Part shown: piece by piece, positions 15,320 through 23,495 of the stretch | Layout: each line of letters opens with the position of its first letter | Numbering within the stretch: position 1 is the first letter of the stretch | Source: Burkholderiales bacterium | Lineage (GTDB): Bacteria; Pseudomonadota; Gammaproteobacteria; Burkholderiales; Casimicrobiaceae | Assembly: GCA_015075645.1 (NCBI GenBank) | Contig: JABTUF010000008.1 | Coordinates: 1 to 40,074, forward strand | Direction: 5' to 3' | Length of the DNA: 40,074 nt | Notes under the pieces: model-generated | Database searches by the model: none | Told to the model about the DNA's origin: nothing | The model's input: the letters and a program-made list of their open reading frames with translations, nothing else | Translations under genes and position numbers: made by a program

Positions 15320-16633
15320 ATGGCCACCCATCTGCTCAAGCGGGCGTCGAAGACGCCCGAGTCCGAGACCGGCAACGCGCGCGAGGTCGCCGGCGCGATG
15401 CTCGCGGAGATCGAGCGGCGCGGCGAGGACGCCGTCCGCGAGTACGCGCGCACGCTCGACGGCTGGACCGGCGACATCGTCGTGACGGACGCCGAGATCG
15501 AGCGGCGCACCGCGGCGGTGCCCTCGGACGTGCGGCGCGACATCGACTTCGCGACCGACCAGGTGCGCCGCTTCGCGCTCGAGCAACGCGCGTCGCTGCA
15601 CGAGTTCTCGGTCGAGCTGGAGCCGGGGCTCGTCACCGGCCAGCGGCTGATCCCGGTGAACGTCGCCGGTTGCTACGTCCCGACCGGACGCTACGCGCAC
15701 ATCGCGTCGGCCTACATGAGCATCGCCACCGCGAAGGCCGCGGGCGTGCCCCGCGTCGTCGCCTGCTCGACGCCGTACCGCGGCGAGGGCATCCACCCGG
15801 AAGTGCTCTACGCAATGAAGGTCGCGGGCGCCGACGTCGTGATGACGCTGGGGGGCGTGCAGGCCGTGGCGGCGATGGCGTTCGGGCTCTTCGGCGGGCG
15901 GCCGGCCGACATCATCGTCGGACCGGGCAACAAGTACGTCGCCGAGGCGAAGCGGATGCTGTTCGGCCGCGTCGGCATCGACGTGTTCGCCGGGCCGTCC
16001 GAGGTCTGCGTGATCGCCGACGACTCGGCCGATCCCGCCATCGTCGCCTCGGACCTGGTCGGGCAGGCCGAGCACGGACACGAATCGCCGGCCTGGCTCA
16101 TCACGACCTCGCGGCGCATCGCCGAGGCGGTGCCGCCGATCGTCGAACGACTGGTCGCCGCACTGCCGCCTACCGCCCGCGACGCCGCCGGCGCCGCCTG
16201 GCGCGACTACGGCGAGATCGTGCTCTGCGAGTCGCGCGAGGAGGCGGCTGCCGTGTCGGACCGCTACGCGCCGGAGCACCTCGAAGTGCACTGCCGCGAC
16301 TTGGATTGGTGGCTCCACCGCTTGACTGCCTACGGCTCGCTGTTCCTCGGCGAAGAGACAACGGTGGCGTTCGGCGACAAGGCGTCCGGGCCGAACCACA
16401 TCCTTCCGACCAAGGGCGCGGCGCGCTATTCGGGCGGGTTGTCGGTGCACAAGTTCATCAAGACGGTGACCTGGCAGCGGATGAGTCGCGACGCCAACCG
16501 CCGGATCGGCCAGGTGACCGCGCGCATCTCCCGACTCGAAGGCATGGAAGGTCACGCGCGCACCGCCGACGACCGGCTGGCGAAGTACTTCCCGGACGAG
16601 ACCTTCGACCGGGGCCTGCCGGTCCGGGACTGA
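15320..16633 (+). CDS. hpsN: HisD-like dehydrogenase, probable sulfopropanediol 3-dehydrogenase (HpsN type)
   Basis: 437-residue NAD+-dependent, zinc-containing four-electron dehydrogenase of the histidinol-dehydrogenase fold. The HisD metal and catalytic residues are kept: Gln249 and His252 (GQAEHG), Glu319-His320 (APEHLE), Asp353 and His360 (FGDKASGPNH) and His412. Context is not histidine biosynthesis: it lies 14 bp after a TRAP transporter and before an SDR and a zinc alcohol dehydrogenase. HpsN oxidises (R)-2,3-dihydroxypropane-1-sulfonate to (R)-sulfolactate and is found next to TRAP genes and two further dehydrogenases (HpsO, HpsP). The enzyme class is secure; the sulfonate substrate is inferred from context. 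Other HisD-like catabolic enzymes are the alternative. Confidence 0.7.
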   Translation: MATHLLKRASKTPESETGNAREVAGAMLAEIERRGEDAVREYARTLDGWTGDIVVTDAEIERRTAAVPSDVRRDIDFATDQVRRFALEQRASLHEFSVELEPGLVTGQRLIPVNVAGCYVPTGRYAHIASAYMSIATAKAAGVPRVVACSTPYRGEGIHPEVLYAMKVAGADVVMTLGGVQAVAAMAFGLFGGRPADIIVGPGNKYVAEAKRMLFGRVGIDVFAGPSEVCVIADDSADPAIVASDLVGQAEHGHESPAWLITTSRRIAEAVPPIVERLVAALPPTARDAAGAAWRDYGEIVLCESREEAAAVSDRYAPEHLEVHCRDLDWWLHRLTAYGSLFLGEETTVAFGDKASGPNHILPTKGAARYSGGLSVHKFIKTVTWQRMSRDANRRIGQVTARISRLEGMEGHARTADDRLAKYFPDETFDRGLPVRD

Positions 16634-16646
16634 AACGGGGCGCGCC

Positions 16647-17420
16647 GTGCATCAGGCGATCCGCGGACTCTTCGACCTGTCGGGGCGGGTGGCGCTCGTC
16701 ACCGGCGGCAATTCGGGCATCGGGCGCTCGCTCGCACTCGCGCTCGGCCGCGCGGGCGCGCGCACCCTCCTCGTCGCGCGCCGAGCGGAAGAACTCGACG
16801 CGGCCGTGCGCGAGTTCGCGGCCGACGGCATCGAGGCGCACGCGCTCGCCGCGGACCTGACCGATCGGGCGTCGATCGCGGCGCTGCCGGCGCGCGCGAT
16901 TGCGGCGGCCGGAGCGCCGGACGTTCTCGTGAACGCCGCGGGCGTGAACATCCGCAAGCCCTTTCCCGACCTCGACGATGCGGACTGGGACGCGACGCTG
17001 GCGCTCAACCTGACCGCGCCGTTCCTGCTCACGCGCGCGTTCGCGCCGGCGATGGCCGCGCGCGGCCGCGGCCGCATCGTCAACATCGCGTCGCTGCAGT
17101 CGGTGCGGGCCTTCGCCAACAGCGGACCCTACGGCGCGTCGAAGGGCGGCATCATGCAACTGACGCGGGCCACCGCCGAGTACTGGTCGCGCCGCGGCGT
17201 CACGTGCAACGCGATCGCTCCCGGATTCTTCCCGACGCCCCTGACCGGACCGGTGTTCGCCGACCCGGCGCGCGCGCGGGCGATGGCCGATCGCACGATG
17301 ATCGGCCGCAACGGCGAACTCGACGACCTCGCAGGCACGGTCGTGTGGCTCGCGAGCGACGCGTCGGCCTACGTGACCGGCCAGACGATCTTCGTCGACG
17401 GCGGCTTCTCCGCCGGTTGA
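16647..17420 (+). CDS. Short-chain dehydrogenase/reductase (possible HpsO/HpsP role)
   Basis: 257-residue classical SDR. NAD(P)-binding TGGNSGIG (19-26), NAAG near residue 95, catalytic Ser in IASLQS near 138, and YGASK with catalytic Tyr and Lys near 155-159; the C-terminus ends VTGQTIFVDGGFSAG as in gluconate 5-dehydrogenase-like enzymes. GTG 16647 is the only start giving the full Rossmann N-terminus; it follows the hisD-like stop by 13 bp. In DHPS clusters two extra 2-dehydrogenases interconvert the substrate enantiomers, and this gene plus the next would fill those places; a polyol dehydrogenase is the alternative reading. Confidence 0.85.
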   Translation: MHQAIRGLFDLSGRVALVTGGNSGIGRSLALALGRAGARTLLVARRAEELDAAVREFAADGIEAHALAADLTDRASIAALPARAIAAAGAPDVLVNAAGVNIRKPFPDLDDADWDATLALNLTAPFLLTRAFAPAMAARGRGRIVNIASLQSVRAFANSGPYGASKGGIMQLTRATAEYWSRRGVTCNAIAPGFFPTPLTGPVFADPARARAMADRTMIGRNGELDDLAGTVVWLASDASAYVTGQTIFVDGGFSAG

Positions 17421-17436
17421 CACGGAAGGCGACACG

Positions 17437-18432
17437 ATGAAGGCATTGATCTACACCGCGCCGAACGAAATGACGCTGATGGATGCTCCGCGTCCGGCGC
17501 TCGTCGACGGCGAGGTCGTGCTGCGCGTCGACGCGGTCGGCATCTGCGGATCCGACATGCACGCGTTCCACGGCCACGACCCGCGGCGCAAGCCGGGTTT
17601 GATCCTCGGTCACGAACTCGCCGGTACGATCGTCGAGGGACCCGGCGCGGGTCGTCGCGTGACCGCGAACCCGCTCATCACCTGTGGAACCTGCGACTGC
17701 TGCGTGCAGGGACGCAACAACCTGTGCAGCCATCGCGCGATGGTCGGCATGACGCGGCCGGGCGCGTTCGCCGAGTACATGGCGATCCCCATCGCGTCGC
17801 TGATCGACATCCCGCAGGACATGGATGCGCGCGTGGCGGCGCTCACGGAGCCCGCCGCCACGGCCTGGCACGCCATCCACCTCGCGGCGCGCTCGCTCGT
17901 TCGACCGCTCGCCGAGGCCGAGGTCCTGGTCATCGGCGGCGGCGCGATCGGGCTGCTGTCGGCGTTGCTCCTCGGGCACTGGGGCGTGCGCGTCACGCTC
18001 GTCGAACGGAACCCGCTGCGCCGGGCGTCGGCGGCGACGCACGCGGGGTGCCGCACGCTCGACCCGTCCGTCGGCTCCGGCGGCGCGAAGGAGAACGCGT
18101 ACCCGTTCGTGATCGACGCGGTGGGCGCGAAGATCACGCGCGACTCGGCGCTCGCGGCGGTGCAGCCGGGCGGCGTCGTGCTGCACATCGGATTGCAGGA
18201 CTGGGCGAGCGAAATCGACATGCGCAAGCTCACGCTCGCCGAGATCACGCTCGTCGGCACCTACACCTACACGACCGCCGACCTGCGGGGCACGGTCGCC
18301 GCGCTCCATGGGGGATCGTTCGGCGACCTCGGTTGGGTCGAGGAACGCGCGCTCGACGATGGCGCCGGGGCGTTCCAGGACCTCGACCGCGGGCGCTCGG
18401 CCGCCGCGAAGATCGTGCTGCGACCGCATTGA
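17437..18432 (+). CDS. Zinc-dependent alcohol dehydrogenase (MDR superfamily)
   Basis: 331-residue medium-chain dehydrogenase. Catalytic zinc ligands Cys37 (GICGSD) and His59-Glu60 (LGHELAG); structural zinc cysteines 83, 86, 89 and 97 (CGTCDCC...NLC); Rossmann motif VLVIGGGAIGLL near 165. This is the sorbitol/threonine dehydrogenase branch. It is the last gene of the operon, 16 bp after the SDR. A role as a second 2-dehydrogenase (HpsP/O-like) for a sulfonated diol is suggested by position only. Confidence 0.88.
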   Translation: MKALIYTAPNEMTLMDAPRPALVDGEVVLRVDAVGICGSDMHAFHGHDPRRKPGLILGHELAGTIVEGPGAGRRVTANPLITCGTCDCCVQGRNNLCSHRAMVGMTRPGAFAEYMAIPIASLIDIPQDMDARVAALTEPAATAWHAIHLAARSLVRPLAEAEVLVIGGGAIGLLSALLLGHWGVRVTLVERNPLRRASAATHAGCRTLDPSVGSGGAKENAYPFVIDAVGAKITRDSALAAVQPGGVVLHIGLQDWASEIDMRKLTLAEITLVGTYTYTTADLRGTVAALHGGSFGDLGWVEERALDDGAGAFQDLDRGRSAAAKIVLRPH

Positions 18433-18635
18433 CCGCGCGCTCCGGTCGCGATGTCCGGCATTCGGCCTTCTGCGGAGGCGGTTCTCCGGAAGGTGGACGG
18501 CGCAGCGCGTCCGGCGGGCTACGCGAGGCGAGAGCGGTGATCGCGAACGCCCCGAGCCCTCAACCTCGCGCCGGACACGGTCGCTCGGAAATCGTGAACG
18601 AACCTGGTCGGGCTGCAGCGATCGTTGAAGGCTCC

Positions 18636-19034
18636 TCAGTCGACCGGCTTGCGGCGGTTCGCCTTGACCTGGCCGCGCCGGACTTTCGCGTCGACGCGGC
18701 GCCGCTGCGAGCCGGGGGTGGGCTTCGTCGCGCGCCGCGGCGCTTCGACGTGCGCCGCGTCGTCGACCAGCGCCTGCAACCGGGCGTACGCGTCGGCCAG
18801 GTTGCGCTCCTGCGTGCGGTGGCGCTGCGCCTTCAGCACGAGGACGCCGCCCTCCGCGATGCGCCGGTCGCCCGACGCCAGGATCCGCGCCTTCACCCGC
18901 TCCGGCAGCGACGATGCGCCGACGTCGAAACGCAGGTGCACGCCGGTCGCGACCTTGTTGACGTTCTGCCCGCCCGCGCCCCGGGAGCGGATTGCCGTCC
19001 AGGTGCATTCCGCGGGATTGATCGCGATGGGCAT
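18636..19034 (-). CDS. arfB: ArfB (YaeJ) peptidyl-tRNA hydrolase, ribosome rescue
   Basis: 132-residue release-factor-like rescue protein that frees ribosomes stalled at mRNA ends. The catalytic GGQ is at residues 21-23 in RSRGAGGQNVNKVAT; the domain continues to about 95, followed by a basic tail (RRATKPTPGSQRRRVDAKVR, RGQVKANRRKP) that inserts into the empty mRNA channel. The ATG at 19034 gives the standard length and MPIAINP start; the longer open frame upstream has no family match. A stand-alone housekeeping gene. Confidence 0.92.
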   Translation of the reverse strand: MPIAINPAECTWTAIRSRGAGGQNVNKVATGVHLRFDVGASSLPERVKARILASGDRRIAEGGVLVLKAQRHRTQERNLADAYARLQALVDDAAHVEAPRRATKPTPGSQRRRVDAKVRRGQVKANRRKPVD

Positions 19035-19449
19035 GGCTCGTGGGTGGCGCCGGAAGCGTTTCCGGCGCCGGAGTGCGCGCACTATACCCGCGGCACGTGA
19101 GGGCTCGTGACCGCGCGGCGAACGGCCGTTGGCGGCGACGTGGATGCTGGACATCGACCCGATCGTGTGGATAATGGCGCCTCCCGTGCGCGCCCGCGCA
19201 CCCTACCGAGGAGGACGAACATGGCACCCCACGAGACCGTCCTTCCCGCCGGCCGCCGTTCCGCGCTTCGTCCGCAGTCGCACTGACCCACTTCCGGCAC
19301 GGGCTATCCCGCCCGCGCCCTCGCGTTCCGCGCCCGAACTCCGGGCGGCCGCCGGCGTTTCCCCCGCATCGAAGCGACGGATGCGCCTTCGCGCGCGTCC
19401 CTTCGGCGGCGTTGTTGCGCCGCCCGCAGGATTCGAGGAACGCAGGAAC
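19035..19449. other. Intergenic stretch between arfB and rsgA
   Basis: 415 bp. The long frame running into rsgA from 19129 is not used because conservation begins at 19450. The only item with translation signals is the 21-codon frame at 19221. No promoter, repeat or RNA gene was recognised. Confidence 0.5.
19221..19286 (+). CDS. Small open reading frame (21 aa) with strong ribosome binding site
   Basis: ATG at 19221 preceded by GAGGAGG with a 5-7 base spacer, one of the best Shine-Dalgarno sequences in the window. It encodes MAPHETVLPAGRRSALRPQSH and stops at 19286, 164 bp before rsgA. It has no recognised domain. It could be the start of a decayed gene, an upstream leader frame for rsgA, or chance. 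Reported because of the translation signal, not because of any family evidence. Confidence 0.25.
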   Translation: MAPHETVLPAGRRSALRPQSH

Positions 19450-20559
19450 ATGCCGGATCACGACCCGGCGGCCCTGGCCGCCATCGGCTTCAACGAAGGA
19501 CTCGCCACGCGCGTCCGCGCGCTCGCGGCGGGGCTCGACCATGCCACGCGTGCACGGCTCGCGCGCGTGACCGAAGTGCACCGCGAGACCGTTGTCGTCG
19601 ACGACGGAACGCATGCGCATGCCGCGCGACCGCATCCGAAGCTCGTGCGCCTGCTCTCGGACTCGTCGACCGCGCTCGCGGTGGGCGACTGGGTGTTCGT
19701 CGAGGGCGACGGGCACGAGCGGTGGATCGTCGCGCGGGTGCCGCCCGCCACGCACCTCGCGCGGCGCGACGCGGACGGCCGCCGGCACCCGATCGTCAGC
19801 AACGTCGATGTCGCGCTGCTCGTGATGGGCCTCGACGCCGACTTCAACCCGCGCCGCCTCGAACGCTTCGTCGCGCTCGTCCACCACGACGCGATCGCGC
19901 CGGTGGTCGTGCTCACCAAGGCGGACGTCGCGCGCGCGGCCGGCGACGACGTCGAGTCGCGCACGCAGGCGATCGCCGCGCGGCTGGGCGGCCACATCGC
20001 GGTGGTCGCCGTCGATGCGACCGACCCGTCGGCGGCCCTGATGCTCGGGCCGTGGTGCGAACCCGGGCGCACACTCGTCCTCCTCGGCTCGTCCGGCGCG
20101 GGCAAGTCGACGCTGACCAACACGCTCGTCGGCGCGGCGGTCCGCGACACCGGTCCGGTGCGCGAGGTCGATGGGCGCGGCATGCACACGACGACCGCGC
20201 GCACGCTGCTGCGGCTCCCGGGGGGCGCGTGCATCGTCGACACGCCCGGGGTGCGCACGCTCAAGCCGGACGGCGGCACGTCGCTCGCCGGCGCCTTCGC
20301 CGACGTCGAGGCGCTCGCCGGCGAGTGCCGCTTCAACGACTGCCGCCACGAGTCGGAACCCGGGTGCGCGGTGCGCGACCGGGTCGATCCCGATCGCCTG
20401 CGGAACTGGCACAAGCTCGAGCGCGAGCACGCGCGCGACACCATGACCGCGCTCGACCGGCGGCGGATGGTGGGCGAGTGGAAGGCGCGCGGACGTGCCG
20501 CGGCGGTGCGCGCGCGGATGAAGCGGGGATTCGACGGCGGCGGGGGAGACGGAGGCTAG
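19450..20559 (+). CDS. rsgA: Ribosome small-subunit-dependent GTPase RsgA
   Basis: 369-residue circularly permuted GTPase that acts in late 30S maturation. Order of motifs: OB-fold (about 35-105), G4 TKAD (156-159), G1 GSSGAGKST (213-221), switch/G2 region GMHTTT, G3 DTPG (264-267), then the C-terminal zinc site Cys293, Cys298, His300, Cys306 (GECRFNDCRHESEPGC). All ligands are intact. ATG 19450 begins the conserved region and lies seven bases after AGGAA. It converges on the minus-strand gene pair beyond. Confidence 0.93.
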   Translation: MPDHDPAALAAIGFNEGLATRVRALAAGLDHATRARLARVTEVHRETVVVDDGTHAHAARPHPKLVRLLSDSSTALAVGDWVFVEGDGHERWIVARVPPATHLARRDADGRRHPIVSNVDVALLVMGLDADFNPRRLERFVALVHHDAIAPVVVLTKADVARAAGDDVESRTQAIAARLGGHIAVVAVDATDPSAALMLGPWCEPGRTLVLLGSSGAGKSTLTNTLVGAAVRDTGPVREVDGRGMHTTTARTLLRLPGGACIVDTPGVRTLKPDGGTSLAGAFADVEALAGECRFNDCRHESEPGCAVRDRVDPDRLRNWHKLEREHARDTMTALDRRRMVGEWKARGRAAAVRARMKRGFDGGGGDGG

Positions 20560-20696
20560 GTTTCCGGCCGTCGCTGCATCTTCACGTCGGACAACTCCTC
20601 GTCGACGAGCCACTTGCCGCGGAAGGCGATGGCCGACGAGACCGGCATGGTGAAGCCGCGGCTCGTGAACTCTCCGTCGCCGGCGACCGGTGCCAC
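20556..20696 (-). CDS. Unrecognised 46-residue frame after the AhpD-like gene (gene fragment or small protein)
   Basis: Minus-strand frame from GTG 20696 to TAG 20556, 21 bp beyond the AhpD-like stop and overlapping the last bases of rsgA in convergent orientation. The protein (VAPVAGDGEFTSRGFTMPVS..., then AFRGKWLVDEELSDVKMQ) has a balanced composition, and the codons look protein-like. No family is recognised. It could be the C-terminal remnant of a gene once co-transcribed with the AhpD-like gene, or a real small protein. Confidence 0.3.
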   Translation of the reverse strand: MAPVAGDGEFTSRGFTMPVSSAIAFRGKWLVDEELSDVKMQRRPET

Positions 20697-20717
20697 GGCG
20701 CGTCCGGCGGCCGAAGC

Positions 20718-21182
20718 TCAGCGCTTCGCGTGCGGACTCACGTAGTCGCCGACCGGCGTGCGGAACGCGACGTTCATCCGGTTCCAGCCGTTGATCGCGA
20801 CGATCGCGAGCGTGAGGTCGACGAGCGCCTTCTCGTCGAAGTGCGCGCGCGCGGTCGCGTACACGTCGTCGGGCACGTCGCCGCCGGTGAGGAGCGTGAC
20901 CGCCTCGGTCCAGGCCAGGGCGGCGCGCTCGCGCTCGCTGTAGCAGCGCGCCTCGCGCCAGACCGGCAGGAGGTAGAGGCGCTGCTCGGTCTCGCCGCGC
21001 GCGCGGGCGTCCTTGGTGTGCATGTCGAGGCACCACGCGCAGCCGTTTAGCTGCGAGGCGCGCGACTTGACGAGTTCGAGCAGCGGCTCTTCCAGCCCGC
21101 TCTTGTGGACCTGCTGCTCGGTGTGGAGCATCGCCCGAAATGCCTCGGGCGAGGCCGCCTTGTAGTCCAGTCGTGGTTGCAT
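20718..21182 (-). CDS. AhpD-like/carboxymuconolactone decarboxylase-family protein
   Basis: 154-residue all-helical protein of the CMD/AhpD superfamily. The redox CxxC with the following His is present (C48-A-W-C51...H55, within NGCAWCLDMHTKDARARGE), so a peroxidase-linked thiol role is likelier than decarboxylation. The second half carries the family segment ERERAALAWTEAVT. It lies 20 bp after the PEP-mutase-like gene on the same strand. Relatives often sit beside stress genes; no sigma factor is present here. Confidence 0.87.
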   Translation of the reverse strand: MQPRLDYKAASPEAFRAMLHTEQQVHKSGLEEPLLELVKSRASQLNGCAWCLDMHTKDARARGETEQRLYLLPVWREARCYSERERAALAWTEAVTLLTGGDVPDDVYATARAHFDEKALVDLTLAIVAINGWNRMNVAFRTPVGDYVSPHAKR

Positions 21183-21202
21183 CGTCGATCTCCTGCGGTG
21201 GT

Positions 21203-22039
21203 TCAGTCGTGCGGAAACAGTTTCTGCATGTCAGCGTACCCGAATGCGGTCTCGAGATGGTCGACGCGGCCGCTCTGTCGCAGTTCCATCGCGGCGGAGC
21301 GCGCGGCCGACAGCGCAAACGTGGCGAGCCGGGTGGCGGTGCTGACCCGCGCGACGCCGAGCCGGCCGAGCTCCGCGAGGTCGGGCAGCCCGGCGCGTGC
21401 GCCGACGTTGACCGGCGCGTCGATCTCCGCGCACAGCCGCGCGATCGCGGCGGGATCGGCGAGCGCGATCGGATAGATGCCGTCGGCGCCGGCCGCGAGG
21501 TAGGCCCGCGCGCGCCGCAGCGTCTCGTCGATGCGGTCGGTCACGCTCGCGCCACCGCCCACGATCCAGGTGTCGACGCGCGCGTTGATGAAGATCGGCA
21601 CGCCCATGTCGCGTGCTGCCCCTCGCGCCGCCGCAATGCGCCGCGCCGCGTCGTCGACGTCGCGCAGCGATTCGTGCCGGATGCCGTCTTCGAGGTTGAT
21701 GCCGGCCACGCCGGAGTCGATGACCGCGCGGACGTTCGTCGCCAGCGCCTCCGGCGACGCGCCGTACCCGGCTTCGAAGTCGGCGCTGACCGGCAGCGGC
21801 GTCGCGCGCACGATGCGGGTGATTGCGGCGACGACCTCGGCGAGCGGCGCGGCCTCGCCGTCCGCGTAGCCGAGCGACCACGCCACGCCGCCGCTCGTGG
21901 TGGCGATCGCGTCGAAGCCGAGGCTGGAGAGCATCCGCGCGCTGCCGGCGTCCCAGGCATTGGGCAGCAGCAGCACGCGGCGGCGGTCGTGCAGCGCGCG
22001 AAAGCGCGCGACCCGTTCGAGTTGTGCTTGCCTGGCCAT
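21203..22039 (-). CDS. Isocitrate lyase/PEP mutase superfamily enzyme
   Basis: 278-residue alpha/beta-barrel enzyme of the PEP mutase/isocitrate lyase superfamily, whose members cleave or form C-C or C-P bonds in 2-oxo acids. Features: LLLPNAWDAGSARMLSSLGF (N-terminal barrel), ATTSGG (oxoanion site), Mg2+-binding Asp in SADFEAGYG near residue 90 and GINLEDG near 118. The isocitrate lyase KKCGH motif is absent, so it is not AceA; an oxaloacetate decarboxylase or methylisocitrate-lyase-like role is possible. ATG 22039 (MARQAQLERV) is preferred over an upstream frame start. It follows the ABC importer by 87 bp. Confidence 0.85.
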   Translation of the reverse strand: MARQAQLERVARFRALHDRRRVLLLPNAWDAGSARMLSSLGFDAIATTSGGVAWSLGYADGEAAPLAEVVAAITRIVRATPLPVSADFEAGYGASPEALATNVRAVIDSGVAGINLEDGIRHESLRDVDDAARRIAAARGAARDMGVPIFINARVDTWIVGGGASVTDRIDETLRRARAYLAAGADGIYPIALADPAAIARLCAEIDAPVNVGARAGLPDLAELGRLGVARVSTATRLATFALSAARSAAMELRQSGRVDHLETAFGYADMQKLFPHD

Positions 22040-22126
22040 GTCGGGTCTCCCGCCGCCGATGATCGTGGGGTCGCGCGTGCCGCGGCGGTCCACGCCGCCG
22101 CCGGCGACAACGATACCCCGCGCTCG

Positions 22127-22858
22127 CTACTTGAGCGAACTCGCGAGGAACTGGCGGAACTCCGCGGTGGCGGGGGTCGCGAACAGGCTCGCCGACGCCC
22201 CGATCTCCCACACGCGGCCCTCGTTCATGAAGACCACGACGTCCGCGACGCGCCGGGCGAAGTTCATCTCGTGGGTGACCAGCAGCATCGTCATGCCGTC
22301 GCGCGCGAGATTCTCGATCACCGACAGCACCTCCTCGGTGAGCTGCGGGTCGAGCGCGGAGGTGACTTCGTCGAACAGCATCACCTTGGGCTTCATCGCG
22401 AGCGAGCGCGCGATCGCCGCCCGCTGCTGCTGCCCGCCGGACAGGCTGTCCGGATAGGCGTCGATCTTGTCGAGGAGCCCGATGCGCGAGAGCGTTTCCT
22501 CGGCGACCTGCCGCGCCTCGTCGCGCGAGCCGTGCTTGACGATGGTCGGGGCGAGCATGATGTTCTCGCCGACCGTGAGATGCGGAAACAGGTTGAAGCT
22601 CTGGAACACGATGCCGACGTCGCGTCGCAGCGCGCGGAGCTTCGCCGGGTGGTGGTCCATGACGTGACCGGCGACCTCGATGCGGCCGCGGTCGACGGTC
22701 TCGAGTCCGTTGAGGCAACGCAGCAGCGTGCTCTTGCCCGAGCCGCTGCGACCGAGCAGCGCGACCACGGCTCCCGCCTCCACTTCGAGCGAGACGCCCT
22801 TCAGCACCTCGTTGTCGCCGAAGCGCTTGTGGACGTCCTCAACCGACACGATGGACAC
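22127..22858 (-). CDS. Polar amino-acid ABC importer, ATP-binding subunit (GlnQ/HisP-like)
   Basis: 243-residue ATPase. Walker A GRSGSGKST (36-44), Q-loop VFQSFNLFPH, signature LSGGQQQR, Walker B VMLFDEVTSALDP, switch His in LVTHEM, ending in the PAAT-family region RVWEIGASASLF...EFRQFLASSL. It overlaps the upstream permease by 20 bp. Energises the two permeases encoded just before it. Confidence 0.93.
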   Translation of the reverse strand: MSIVSVEDVHKRFGDNEVLKGVSLEVEAGAVVALLGRSGSGKSTLLRCLNGLETVDRGRIEVAGHVMDHHPAKLRALRRDVGIVFQSFNLFPHLTVGENIMLAPTIVKHGSRDEARQVAEETLSRIGLLDKIDAYPDSLSGGQQQRAAIARSLAMKPKVMLFDEVTSALDPQLTEEVLSVIENLARDGMTMLLVTHEMNFARRVADVVVFMNEGRVWEIGASASLFATPATAEFRQFLASSLK

Positions 22859-23495
22859 GGAATCTCCCCTCCAGATTGCGGCTTGCGCGCGACATCGGAT
22901 AGCAGATCGCGAGATAGATCAGCGCGACCACGGCGAACACCTTGAACGGCTGGAAGGTGACGTTGTTGATCAACTGGCCCGCACGCGTCAGTTCGACCAC
23001 GCTCACGATCGACACGATCGAGGTGTTCTTCACGAGCTGGACCAGGAAGCCGACGGTGGGCGGCAGCGCGATGCGCACCGACTGCGGCAGGATCACGTAG
23101 CGGTACTGCTGGGCGCGCGACAGCGCGAGCGAGGCGGAGGCCTCCCACTGCTGCCGCGGTACCGACTCGATCGCCCCGCGCCAGATCTCGCCCAGGTAGG
23201 CGCTCGCGTAGAGCGACAGCGAGATCGAGGCCGCGACGATCGGCGGGAGTTCGAAACCCGCGTAGGACAGGCCGTAGTAGGACAGGAACAGCAGCATCAG
23301 CACCGGCACGCCCTGGATCACGCCGATCCAGGCGCGCGCCAGTTCGCGCACCGCGCGGATCCGGGCGACGCGCGCGAGCGCGACGACCAGCGCCAGCGCT
23401 CCCCCGAGCGCCATGGCGACGACGGTCAGCACCAGCGTCCAGCCGGCGGACTGGATCAGGAACAGGATCTCGTCGATGCCGAAGGGCCGGATCAT
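22839..23495 (-). CDS. Polar amino-acid ABC importer, permease 2 (HisM/GlnP type)
   Basis: 218-residue HisMQ-family permease with about five helices and the cytoplasmic EAA loop IWRGAIESVPRQQWEASASLAL, which docks on the ATPase. First helix about 13-33 (GWTLVLTVVAMALGGALALVVA). Its ATG overlaps the stop of permease 1 (ATGA) and its end overlaps the ATPase gene, so the three are translationally coupled. Confidence 0.92.
   Translation of the reverse strand: MIRPFGIDEILFLIQSAGWTLVLTVVAMALGGALALVVALARVARIRAVRELARAWIGVIQGVPVLMLLFLSYYGLSYAGFELPPIVAASISLSLYASAYLGEIWRGAIESVPRQQWEASASLALSRAQQYRYVILPQSVRIALPPTVGFLVQLVKNTSIVSIVSVVELTRAGQLINNVTFQPFKVFAVVALIYLAICYPMSRASRNLEGRFRVHRVG

Noticed and set aside
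15320..16633. Histidinol dehydrogenase of histidine biosynthesis
   Set aside because: No other his genes; the gene is embedded between a TRAP transporter and two catabolic dehydrogenases.
17200..21318. 1372-codon minus-strand open frame
   Set aside because: Arg/Gly/Ala-rich low-information product opposite the ADH, arfB and rsgA genes; an effect of high GC removing stop codons.
21203..22039. Isocitrate lyase (aceA)
   Set aside because: Too short (278 residues) and lacks the KKCGH motif.
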